The position numbers and the translations under genes are program-made. A DNA stretch of 64,000 nucleotides from positions 1,338,581 through 1,402,580 of the forward strand of contig JABFGK010000001.1 in the NCBI GenBank assembly GCA_013112555.1, read 5' to 3'. Origin of the DNA: Planctomycetota bacterium. GTDB taxonomy: Bacteria > Planctomycetota > Phycisphaerae > Phycisphaerales > UBA5793. Every line of letters begins with the position of its first letter. The first letter of the stretch is position 1. Of the stretch, positions 47,068 through 54,694 are shown piece by piece. The notes under the pieces were generated by a model. That model saw only the letters and a program-made list of their open reading frames with translations. It had not been told where the DNA came from and did no database searches.

Positions 47068-48408
47068 ATGCCGATGACCGAGCCGGTGCTGACGAAGCGT
47101 ATTCCCACCTATCCGTATGGTGATCCGAAGGATCGGCATGCCGTGTGGTATGACGAGTACGTCAAGACGGGTGGGTACGAGGCCCTGGCGGCAGCACTCG
47201 AGAAAGAGCCGGCAGCCATTGTCGATACGGTCAAGGACAGCAACCTGCGCGGCCGGGGTGGTGCGGGTTTCCCGTGCGGGCTGAAGTGGACGTTTCTGCC
47301 CAAAGACTACGAGGGGCAGCGGTATCTGGCCGTGAACTCCGATGAGAGTGAGCCCTGTACATTCAAAGACCGGATGCTGCTGGACTTCGACCCGCATCAG
47401 TTGCTCGAAGGCATTGCCATCACCTGTTGGGCCTGTGGCCTGCAGACGGCCTACATCTACATTCGCGGCGAATATCACGAACAGGCTGTGACCGTTCAAA
47501 AAGCGATCGACGAAGCGTACAAGAACGGCGTGTTCGGCAAGCAGGGGTTGATGAAGGGCAAGGTTGACTTTGCCGTCGATTGTTATCTGCATCGCGGGGC
47601 AGGTGCTTATGTATGCGGCGAGGAAACGGGGTTGCTCGAGTCACTCGAAGGGAAGCGCGGCTGGCCTCGAATCAAGCCGCCGTTCCCGGCCGTTGCGGGG
47701 TTGTTCGGCAAGCCCACGATTATCAACAATGTCGAGACGCTGGCGTGTGTCCCGCACATCGTGCAACATGGCTCAGAGTGGTTCAAGTCGCTGGGGTGTG
47801 AATCGACGATCGGCGGGCCGCCGAGTTATGGAACGAAGTTGATGGGGGTGAGCGGGCATGTGAATCGGCCGGGCGTGTATGAATGTGATCTCGGGTTTTC
47901 ATTGCGGACGCTGATTGATGAGTATTGCCAGGGGATGAAGGGCGGGAAGAAACTCAAGGCGATTATCCCGGGCGGGATTTCGATGGGTGTGTTGACGGCC
48001 GATCAGGTTGATGCCGAGTTGGACTTTGATATCGGCCGCAAGAATGACCTGCTGGGCCTCGGGACGGCCTGCCCGACCGTGTTGGATGAAGACACGGACA
48101 TGATCATGGTGGCCCGGAATATCACCCGGTTCTTCAAGAACGAATCATGCGGCCAATGCACGCCGTGCCGTGAGGGATCCGGCTGGATTTATAAGATTCT
48201 GTGCCGGATTGAAGAAGGGGAAGGGACGACGCGCGATCTTGATTTGTTGCTTGAGATCGCAGGTTCGATGGGCGCGATGCCGGGCACGACGATCTGTGGT
48301 CTGGCCGATGGGAATAACTGGGCCGTCCGGACGATCATCAACAAGTTCCGCGATGAGTTCGAAGCGCGTGTTAAGCCGAGTTTGGTGCCGGTGACAATGA
48401 GTGTGTGA
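47068..48408 (+). CDS. nuoF: NADH-quinone oxidoreductase subunit F (orphan)
   Basis: 446 residues with a good AGGA ribosome binding site. FMN/NADH-binding Gly-rich motif GRGGAGFPCGLKWTF (about residue 62), SDESEPCTFKDR, the GAGAYVCGEETGLLESLEG loop and the N3 [4Fe-4S] motif SCGQCTPCREG with a fourth Cys in TTICGLAD. It normally oxidises NADH in complex I together with NuoE and NuoG. Here neither neighbour is a nuo gene, so it may serve complex I in trans or another NADH-linked complex. It is followed by a hairpin. Confidence 0.92.
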   Translation: MPMTEPVLTKRIPTYPYGDPKDRHAVWYDEYVKTGGYEALAAALEKEPAAIVDTVKDSNLRGRGGAGFPCGLKWTFLPKDYEGQRYLAVNSDESEPCTFKDRMLLDFDPHQLLEGIAITCWACGLQTAYIYIRGEYHEQAVTVQKAIDEAYKNGVFGKQGLMKGKVDFAVDCYLHRGAGAYVCGEETGLLESLEGKRGWPRIKPPFPAVAGLFGKPTIINNVETLACVPHIVQHGSEWFKSLGCESTIGGPPSYGTKLMGVSGHVNRPGVYECDLGFSLRTLIDEYCQGMKGGKKLKAIIPGGISMGVLTADQVDAELDFDIGRKNDLLGLGTACPTVLDEDTDMIMVARNITRFFKNESCGQCTPCREGSGWIYKILCRIEEGEGTTRDLDLLLEIAGSMGAMPGTTICGLADGNNWAVRTIINKFRDEFEARVKPSLVPVTMSV

Positions 48409-48419
48409 AGCAAAGAAAG

Positions 48420-48438
48420 CCGCGACCGGCGGTCGCGG
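48420..48438 (+). terminator. Hairpin after nuoF
   Basis: CCGCGACC at 48420-48427 and GGTCGCGG at 48431-48438 form a perfect 8-bp stem with a 3-nt loop, 11 bp past the nuoF stop. There is no strong T-tract. Confidence 0.55.
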
Positions 48439-48769
48439 TGGATTCGGCATACGCAGTGGGACGGTCGTCTCACCCGTCATCTCTTGGATCGACGAGCCGC
48501 GCGCACGTGAGTAGGGGCACGCTGCCGCGTGCCCTTCCCATCGACGAGCCGCGCGCACGTGAGTAAGCGGGCTGAGCCCCGCTCTCGTCCGGATCGCCAA
48601 TCTCCTGAATGGCACTCTTCTCCCCTCACTACGCGCTGGGAAAAGGGGTCGGGGATGAATGGCTGAGCCCTGCCTCTTCGCTGCGGTCCGCCACTCTCCC
48701 GAGTGGCATCCTCCAATCCCGCACCCCAACCCCCTCGCCCCTTCAATACAGTCCTTACCTCCTTCCCCA
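48439..48769. repeat. Spacer with palindromic repeat copies
   Basis: Two copies of GACGAGCCGCGCGCACGTGAG (positions about 48491 and 48542; quoted in part) flank a GTAGGGGCACGCTGCCGCGTGCCC palindrome (longest arm GGGCACG/CGTGCCC). No gene is apparent on the plus strand. Confidence 0.55.
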
Positions 48770-48968
48770 CCAGGACTTATATTCCGCTCCCCGCCCGCAA
48801 CAACCGCCACCTCCCCCGCCCACTTGCGTGGCATATAGATAGCAAATCGGCGTCCGATGATGATCTTCGTCGGCCCGACGGGTCGACCGAGTACGATACT
48901 CGACGGTCTTCTCCCCGCCTAGTATCATCTCTGCAGCCATACGGTTGGCGAATCGAGAGGGCGAGCAT
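48770..48968 (-). pseudogene. ASCH (PUA-like) domain protein, broken by two single-base insertions
   Basis: Minus-strand frames read MLALSIRQPY, then AAEMILGGEKTVEYRTRSTR, then PTKIIIGRRFAIYMPRKWAG in three successive frames. Deleting one G at each of two G runs gives MLALSIRQPYAAEMILGGEK... as one protein, the typical start of ASCH-domain proteins (LSIRQP, K-T-x-E-Y-R). ASCH domains are RNA- or modified-base-binding folds. The gene is divergent from the CRISPR effector, whose start is 209 bp away. The C-terminal end is uncertain; the third frame continues to lower coordinates without recognisable similarity. Confidence 0.6.
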
Positions 48969-49176
48969 AACATTGGATATCGGCTAAACACATAGCCACA
49001 CTTCCCATTACCGCTTTCGGCTGAGGTCTGTTCGACTCTGCTGAAAAATGCATGGGCCGCATACCGCTTAGCCTCCGGATCACCTGGAGGCGGCCATGAT
49101 GCTCCGTCCCAATGCCTTGTAGTATCACTACTCAGGTTGACATCGGCCGTCGATCAGTCCGTGCCTAACATTTCAG
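48969..49176. promoter_or_regulatory. Upstream region of the type V effector gene
   Basis: A TTGACA sits at 49137-49142, but the only nearby -10-like TAACAT (49166) is 23 bp away, so a promoter is uncertain. A GCCTCC/GGAGGC hairpin is at about 49070-49093. No Shine-Dalgarno motif precedes the effector ATG. No anti-repeat was found on this side. Confidence 0.35.
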
Positions 49177-51651
49177 ATGGGCATGACACGGACACGCTAC
49201 AGAGAGTCACGAATACTCGTTCGTCGGATTAATCGACTGCCAAAGGAGAGTCTCACTGGATTTCGACAGAAGGTCGCCAGACTGCGGCAGCACTTCGAGT
49301 GTTTTAACCGTGACACCGCTGACCTCTGCCAATGGCTCATGGGCCTGCGGAAGGACTTTGCAGCTGCATACCCCGCAGTAGCAGCGGCGCATCCCGAATC
49401 ATTCGGTACGCTCGGCAACTTCCTTCTTGAACCTGCAGCGCACGATGGGGGCATCATCGACGAGAAACAGCGCGACCGCTGGCGACTGCGCGTCTGTGAT
49501 GACGTCATGGGATATCGAGCCTGCGGCACGCTTGACGGACATCCGCTCCCGGATGAGCTGCGCGACGCTATGGAGCGAGCGGCAGCGGAGCGCCCTTATG
49601 GCGGGTCAAGAAACTGCAATGCCTATCGACTGATCGAGCGACTCCTCGCACTTGAGCCCCAACATCGGCTTGTTCTCTTGAAGTCGGCTGCGGAATGGGT
49701 GGTGGCGCGCTATCAACGCGGTATGGAGAATTGGAACAGCGCGCACAAAGCATGGGCGGATGAGAAGGATGAGTGGGAGAGAGCCCATCCCGGACTCACT
49801 CCCGAGATCCGCGATCTATATCGCAACGTGTACAAGCAACTCAGCGATCCCGACCGTGACGACAAGCCGGGTCTGCGCCGAAAGAACCCTCGTATCTGTC
49901 CCTACGAGAGGCTGAGGCAGAACACAGACAACTGTTGTTATGCAGGACAAAAGGGGCATGGGCCACTGTGCTGGAAGTTTGTCGAGTTCACAAAGACTCG
50001 ACAAGGCTTCAATAGGAAGGCATTCTGTATCGATGTTGAGCGCCTCCTGAAGTTTTGCTCTGATCACAACGTGTCGAATCCTGCAAATGCATTCCTCAGT
50101 CCGAGTATGCCCGGAGTTCTATTTGCAGACGTCTCGGCTGCCAAGCACCCGCAGAGGATGCGGCAATTTAAGGCCAACTGGGATGCGTATCTGCACCACA
50201 TGGGACTCAATGCGACCACAGTAATGCACCATGGCAGACTACCCCACTGCATGAGAATTGGGAAGACCCACAAAGACTCTGAGTGTCAGTTCAACCCACA
50301 CACAGATTATTGCCGCGAGTATCAGCGCGCGCTGACGAATCCCGACAATGGTCTTGACGACCACGCGCTCAGTCTTGAGAGCCTGTACCGAGAATGGCGG
50401 ATGAATTACGTTGCCGGTCCGAGCAAGCCGCAGTTTCGTTATCCCTCAGCGCACGATCTGCCAATGCCCAAAGTGTTTGGTGAGGGCTTCTTCGAGGTCG
50501 ATTTCAACGAGTCAATCCTGCGTCTGCACCTTGATGATATGGCCCCAAATGAGTGGATTGAGTTTGGGTTCACGCCCTGGCCGCGCAAGTACAAGCCGTC
50601 ACGGCGGGAGATCAGCGAGCCCGGCAGGGTTACCAGCGCTCACCTCAACTTCGTCGGCACTCGTGCCCGTGTCGGATTTCGCTTTGCAGTGCAGCACAAG
50701 CAGAGCCGGTGTGCCTGCTCACAGGATGAACTTGATCTGCTGCGCAGCAGAAAGTATCCCCGGCAGGCCCAGGACCAGGCGTTTCTTGATGAAGCGAGAG
50801 AACGGCTAAGCGATAGGTTTCCCGGCGATTTTAAGAACGACCTTCGCATCCTCGCAGTGGATATGGGCATGACAGGTGCTCACGCCGCTGTCTACCATGG
50901 GAACAAGTGCCTGTCTGATTTGCCAATCCCGATTGTCAAGATCAACAAATTGTATGACCGCGTGCCGAGAACACTGGTTCGAAGTCGGGGCGACACAAAC
51001 AAGGTGCGTGGCCCGATCGAGATGGCCACCGATCCGCAGAAGGCTAGCCGGATTGTTGATGCGCGTGGCCTGCGCAAGGAACATGTGGGCCGACACCTCA
51101 ACGCGATTGCCGATGGGGCCGCTGCCGTTGCTGCCAAGCGCCAACAAGAGACGGACGATCCGATGCAGACGCTGCGCGATAGCGACTTTCGAGGACTGAA
51201 ACGCCACATCCGCTGGATGATCCGTGACTGGGCGCGGCTGAATGCGCGACAGATTGTCGATCTGGCGGAAGGGAACCAGTGTGACCTGATCGTGTTCGAG
51301 TCACTACGAGGCAGCAGGAAGCCGAGTTATCATCTCCTTGGTCCAAACTCGGAGCGCCAGAAGGCAGAACAGGTCTTATATGCGTATGGGCAGGTTCGCC
51401 GCAAGGTCACGGAGAAGGCCGTGGAGCGGGGCATGCGCACCGTTACCGTTCCGTATCACAAATCCTCTCAGGTGTGCCATCAGTGTGGGAAAGAGCAGAG
51501 CAATCTCGGTTTATGGAGAAAGAACAAGAGGGACGGGAAGTTTGTCTGCGATCAAGAACAGTGTGACCAGAAGTCAAACAGCGATGCCAATGCAGCCCGA
51601 GTTCTGGCACGCGTGTTTCTGGGTGAGATAACGCTGCCCAAGAAGAATTGA
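49177..51651 (+). CDS. cas12: Compact type V CRISPR effector (Cas12-like, subtype unassigned)
   Basis: 824 residues. The catalytic RuvC site is complete and confined to the C-terminal third: RuvC-I ILAVDMGMTGA (Asp562), RuvC-II CDLIVFESLRG (Glu708) and RuvC-III SNSDANAARVLA (Asp803). A treble-cleft zinc pair CHQC (767-770) and CDQEQC (791-796) lies between II and III. The N-terminal 550 residues are a helical, Cys-rich recognition region (for example CCYAGQKGHGPLC) with a short beta-rich stretch (PQFRYPSAHDLPMPKVFGEG). The locus also carries a candidate tracrRNA and a CRISPR array directly downstream. It is far smaller than Cas12a/b (1,100-1,300) and larger than TnpB (about 400). Cas12g (about 720-830, tracrRNA-dependent, RNA-targeting) is the nearest in size. 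Start alternatives: 49177 or 49183; an in-frame stop lies at 49138. Confidence 0.85.
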   Translation: MGMTRTRYRESRILVRRINRLPKESLTGFRQKVARLRQHFECFNRDTADLCQWLMGLRKDFAAAYPAVAAAHPESFGTLGNFLLEPAAHDGGIIDEKQRDRWRLRVCDDVMGYRACGTLDGHPLPDELRDAMERAAAERPYGGSRNCNAYRLIERLLALEPQHRLVLLKSAAEWVVARYQRGMENWNSAHKAWADEKDEWERAHPGLTPEIRDLYRNVYKQLSDPDRDDKPGLRRKNPRICPYERLRQNTDNCCYAGQKGHGPLCWKFVEFTKTRQGFNRKAFCIDVERLLKFCSDHNVSNPANAFLSPSMPGVLFADVSAAKHPQRMRQFKANWDAYLHHMGLNATTVMHHGRLPHCMRIGKTHKDSECQFNPHTDYCREYQRALTNPDNGLDDHALSLESLYREWRMNYVAGPSKPQFRYPSAHDLPMPKVFGEGFFEVDFNESILRLHLDDMAPNEWIEFGFTPWPRKYKPSRREISEPGRVTSAHLNFVGTRARVGFRFAVQHKQSRCACSQDELDLLRSRKYPRQAQDQAFLDEARERLSDRFPGDFKNDLRILAVDMGMTGAHAAVYHGNKCLSDLPIPIVKINKLYDRVPRTLVRSRGDTNKVRGPIEMATDPQKASRIVDARGLRKEHVGRHLNAIADGAAAVAAKRQQETDDPMQTLRDSDFRGLKRHIRWMIRDWARLNARQIVDLAEGNQCDLIVFESLRGSRKPSYHLLGPNSERQKAEQVLYAYGQVRRKVTEKAVERGMRTVTVPYHKSSQVCHQCGKEQSNLGLWRKNKRDGKFVCDQEQCDQKSNSDANAARVLARVFLGEITLPKKN

Positions 51652-51673
51652 GTGTGGGAAATCAGTAGCAGGG

Positions 51674-51701
51674 TTGACCGCCTGATCCGTGATGGTATAC
51701 G
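51674..51701 (+). promoter_or_regulatory. Sigma70-like promoter of the candidate tracrRNA
   Basis: TTGACC (51674-51679) and TATACG (51696-51701) are 16 bp apart, with a TGG extended -10 just before. The predicted start at about 51708 falls at the foot of the tracrRNA closing stem. Confidence 0.65.
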
Positions 51702-51707
51702 TTAACT

Positions 51708-51821
51708 GTTGCCTCGAGTCTTTCGGCTATGCATACGCCCGACGGAGTTACGGCACCACCGGGATGGACCCACAGCCCGAGGCACGAAGGTCTCATTTTA
51801 TGGTCATTTGCACTGTTTTTT
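51708..51821 (+). ncRNA. Candidate tracrRNA
   Basis: About 114 nt between effector and array. TGCCTCG at 51710-51716 pairs with CGAGGCA at 51778-51784 to close a structured body that contains a TCGG/CCGA hairpin (51723-51742). The next segment, 51786-51813 (GAAGGTCTCATTTTATGG, then TCATTTGCAC), is an anti-repeat. It aligns without gaps to the reverse complement of repeat nt 2-29, giving 22 Watson-Crick pairs, 3 G-U pairs and 3 mismatches. A T6 run (51816-51821) follows. The order body-then-anti-repeat with the anti-repeat at the 3' end matches type V-B-style tracrRNAs. It is on the same strand as the array. Confidence 0.8.
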
Positions 51822-51874
51822 GGAGGGTCTTTCTGGCGCAAGTTGAGGCACCGAAGGCACTTTGCAGAGAGTCG
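51822..51874 (+). promoter_or_regulatory. Probable CRISPR leader
   Basis: 53 bp between the tracrRNA T6 run and the first repeat. By polarity (the degenerate repeat lies at the far end) this is the leader side. No clear promoter was seen, so the array may be read from the tracrRNA promoter. Confidence 0.5.
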
Positions 51875-52239
51875 GGTGCGGATGACCCCAAAATGAGGGC
51901 TTCTGACACCCGTTCGCGTTGTTCCGCTGTGATCGTGTCAGGTGCGGATGACCCCAAAATGAGGGCTTCTGACACCCGGGGGACGTTGAGTTTCACGTTG
52001 ATTCCGGTGCGGATGACCCCAGAATGAGGGCTTCTGACACCGCCACCACCCCGGCACATCGTCCTTGAGTTGGTGCGGATGACCCCAGAATGAGGGCTTC
52101 TGACACCTGCCCGCTCGTACCAGGTGCGTTTCTTCTTGGTGCGGATGACCCCAGAATGAGGGCTTCTGACACCCCGAGATTCTGATGATTGGCGGGGACG
52201 CCAGGTGCGGATGACTCCAGAGTAAGGGCCTGTGTGTTT
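51875..52239 (+). CRISPR. CRISPR array, six 36-bp repeats and five spacers
   Basis: Repeats at 51875-51910, 51941-51976, 52006-52041, 52072-52107, 52138-52173 and a degenerate last copy at 52204-52239. The repeat starts GGTGCGGATGACCCCA and ends TGAGGGCTTCTGACACC. Spacers are 30, 29, 30, 30 and 30 bp, all different. Position 17 is A in the first two repeats and G in the next three. The last repeat differs at many places in its 3' half, marking the leader-distal end. The terminal GGTG/CACC is self-complementary. No cas1, cas2 or cas4 is in the window, so spacer acquisition must use genes elsewhere or be lost. Confidence 0.95.
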
Positions 52240-52680
52240 GAGAGGTTGAGCGGGTAGAGGGGTGAGTGTAAGCCGCGCGGGGAGTGCCTTAGTCGTCGTC
52301 AGAGGTTCTTATCCGTCGCGTGAGCGTTTCCTTTGTCGCAAACAAGCCAATGTTGCGCGGATTCACACTCTTTCTTCGTGCTCATGTGTTCGTAGTTCGT
52401 CGTTGTCGCAGACCATACACATGTAAACACAATAACAGATGTACAACTGAATTGGCCGACGGTGGGATGCGCTCGCAGAGCGTCACTTATCCCACCCTAC
52501 GCGCTACGCGCTCAAACGAGCCGCGCGCGTCAGCAGGCGGGCAGGTGTGCCAATCGGGAGAGTTCTGTCTTGTACGTTGTGCGATGACCAACGCTTGCTT
52601 TGCATGTCCCTGGATTCCCGCGTTCGCGGGAATGACGGGGAAGGGAGAGGGGGAGTAGGAACCCGCTCCCTCACGGTCGC
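52240..52680. other. Spacer downstream of the array
   Basis: It includes a palindrome ATTCCCGCGTTCGCGGGAAT at about 52613 of the same type as at 5833 and 42088. No cas gene or other coding region is apparent. Confidence 0.45.
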
Positions 52681-52930
52681 GGCTCGTTGGATAAGAGGGC
52701 ACATGCAATGTGCCCCTACTCAAGATGCGCGGCTCGTTGGATGAGAGGGCACATGCAATGTGCCCCTACTCAAGATGCGCGGCTCGTTGGATAAGAGGGC
52801 ACATGCAATGTGCCCCTACTCAAGATGCGCGGCTCGTTGGATAAGAGGGCACATGCAATGTGCCCCTACTCAAGATGCGTGGCTCGTTGGATAAGAGGGC
52901 ACATGCAATGTGCCCCTACTCAAGATGCGC
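52681..52930 (+). repeat. Tandem array of a 50-bp unit, five copies
   Basis: Units start at 52681, 52731, 52781, 52831 and 52881. Each begins GGCTCGTTGGATAAGAGGGC and contains the palindrome GGGCACATGCAATGTGCCCC. They are nearly identical (copy 2 has ATGAG, copy 4 ends GCGT), with a partial sixth copy at 52931-52937. It is head-to-tail without spacers, so not a CRISPR. Confidence 0.9.
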
Positions 52931-53022
52931 GGCTCGTCGATCCAATGACGGGGGATCAAGTAGTGTTGCTCTTGATTCGGTGTGATTCACCCCCCTCAAG
53001 GGGGGGACGGTAAGGCATTCAC

Positions 53023-54447
53023 TCACTCGATCCTCGCAACATTGCTTGTTTCGCAGGTGCTTGCGTCGATGAGTTGCAGATACGAGCCACAGGCGATAGC
53101 CGGTGCTGTCCTTTGAATCGAACCATTCCCATCAGCATCGGTTATTGCAGTCATCAGGAGTTGCAGTCTTTGAGCGCCGAGGCCGAGCGTCGAGCCGGCA
53201 CACGGTCCTATTGGAATAACCACAGAACCTTCATTGGCGGCAAAGAGCAGGCCGACTGTTCCATTGGGTGTCGCATTGGTCCACGACACAGTAGCAGGCC
53301 CACTATCCGGACAGGCACTGTCCACGGCCAGTTGCGGGCCGGTGTCGGCCGGGATGCGGGCGATCCATCCTTCGGTGACCCCTTCCGGGTTCGTGCCGTA
53401 GCCGACGAATGTCGTGCCGTCGAGTGACACATCCAGGACCTCAACGAGAATCCAGCCGGTGAGATCGAGGCCGTAGTCATTGACCAAGACTTCGGCCAAG
53501 TTGCGCATGCCGTTGGTTGCGTCCCAGATGTAAGGAAACCGAGGACCGGAGAATTGGCCACTGACTCCAACCACGACCGAGCCGTCGCCGGTCATGCCGG
53601 TCACGGTGGCCATCTCATCGGACGGGTAGAGCAGGCCGAGTCCGAGCATCCCGTTGGCCTCGCTCCAGATGAACGGCTCATACGAAAACGGGACGAGTGT
53701 TGATGAACTGTTGCCGGCAATGATGGAGCCGTCGGTGGAGACGTTGGTGGCAAAGGCACCGAGGCCGTCCGACCCGCCGTTCAACTTCCCAATGGACACC
53801 CATCCATCGGTCTCGTTCCAGTAGGCAGCGGCAGGGTACGCATCGACGGCATTCCCGACGACGGTGGTCCCATCAGCCGAGATATTGAATGCATATGAGG
53901 TGGCCCCGGGCTTCAAGCCGCCGAGGCCGACCATGCCCTCGGCTTGTGTCCATCGAAACGCTTCGCGCGAGCGATCGGCTGAGTTCCCGGTTCCGACGAC
54001 CACCAGACCATCGGCGCTGACGCCTTCGGCCGTTGTGAACGTCCCGCCGGTCAGGAAGGCGAGGCCGACGAGTCCGGTGTCTGCCGACCAGTGGATGGCC
54101 TCGTATTGCATTGGATCGTCGCCGTAGCGCCCTTCGCCGATAACGACTGTTCCGTCTGCCGCGATGCCCTTGCCCCAGCTGCGAGTCGGCCCACCAGGGA
54201 GGTCGCCGAGGAAGACCATTCCCCCGCCCGCCGTCCAGAGGAAGGCTTCGGTATCGCCGGGGACATGCCCGTCTTGGCCGGCATTGCCGGTCACGAACAT
54301 CCCATCTGCGGACGTAATGGCAGCCACACTGCCGTAGCCGGGCTCATAGCCGACGCCTTGAAACGATGCCTGGCCAAGCGTTATCGGTGCATGGGCGATA
54401 CATGCAAGCAGAATGACGCACGTTGCAGGCAGGGATGGTCTCAACAT
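53023..54447 (-). CDS. Secreted HAF-repeat protein
   Basis: 474 residues from the start at 54447 (AAAGGATTGATCTG upstream). Signal peptide: LPATCVILLACIAHAPITLG. HAF-type repeats recur about every 45-50 residues with wording such as ADGTVVIGEG......AIHWSADTGLVGLAFLTGG and VSADGLVVVGTG...REAFRWTQAEGMVGLGGL. The C-terminal domain has three Cys. It is related in design to 39852-41225. Extracellular; role unknown. Confidence 0.8.
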   Translation of the reverse strand: MLRPSLPATCVILLACIAHAPITLGQASFQGVGYEPGYGSVAAITSADGMFVTGNAGQDGHVPGDTEAFLWTAGGGMVFLGDLPGGPTRSWGKGIAADGTVVIGEGRYGDDPMQYEAIHWSADTGLVGLAFLTGGTFTTAEGVSADGLVVVGTGNSADRSREAFRWTQAEGMVGLGGLKPGATSYAFNISADGTTVVGNAVDAYPAAAYWNETDGWVSIGKLNGGSDGLGAFATNVSTDGSIIAGNSSSTLVPFSYEPFIWSEANGMLGLGLLYPSDEMATVTGMTGDGSVVVGVSGQFSGPRFPYIWDATNGMRNLAEVLVNDYGLDLTGWILVEVLDVSLDGTTFVGYGTNPEGVTEGWIARIPADTGPQLAVDSACPDSGPATVSWTNATPNGTVGLLFAANEGSVVIPIGPCAGSTLGLGAQRLQLLMTAITDADGNGSIQRTAPAIACGSYLQLIDASTCETSNVARIE

Positions 54448-54694
54448 CAGATCAATCCTTTGCGTGACGGGAACGCGATGGGAACCTGTCCATCCTACAG
54501 GATTTGGATCTGATTGCCAGATAAAAGAGCGCATTCGTGGTCCCGCCGCCAGCCGGTCCCGCGCCGTGGCTGGAATCCGGCGTGATTCTTCGGAAACGCA
54601 CGCACGCATGTCCTTCCGGCAGTAGGAATTATTTCCTACTGCCAGACAGGATACGGGGGTTGTATCCGCTTGCCGGTGCGGCTCAAGTTAATGA

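Noticed and set aside
49177..51651. The RuvC protein as an IS605-type TnpB
   Set aside because: It is twice TnpB length, has no TnpA or transposon ends nearby, and is followed by an array and a matching anti-repeat.
51816..51821. T6 run as a certain intrinsic terminator of the tracrRNA
   Set aside because: No hairpin lies immediately before it; it may only mark a likely 3' end.
52681..52930. 50-bp tandem repeats as a second CRISPR array
   Set aside because: Units are head-to-tail with no variable spacers.
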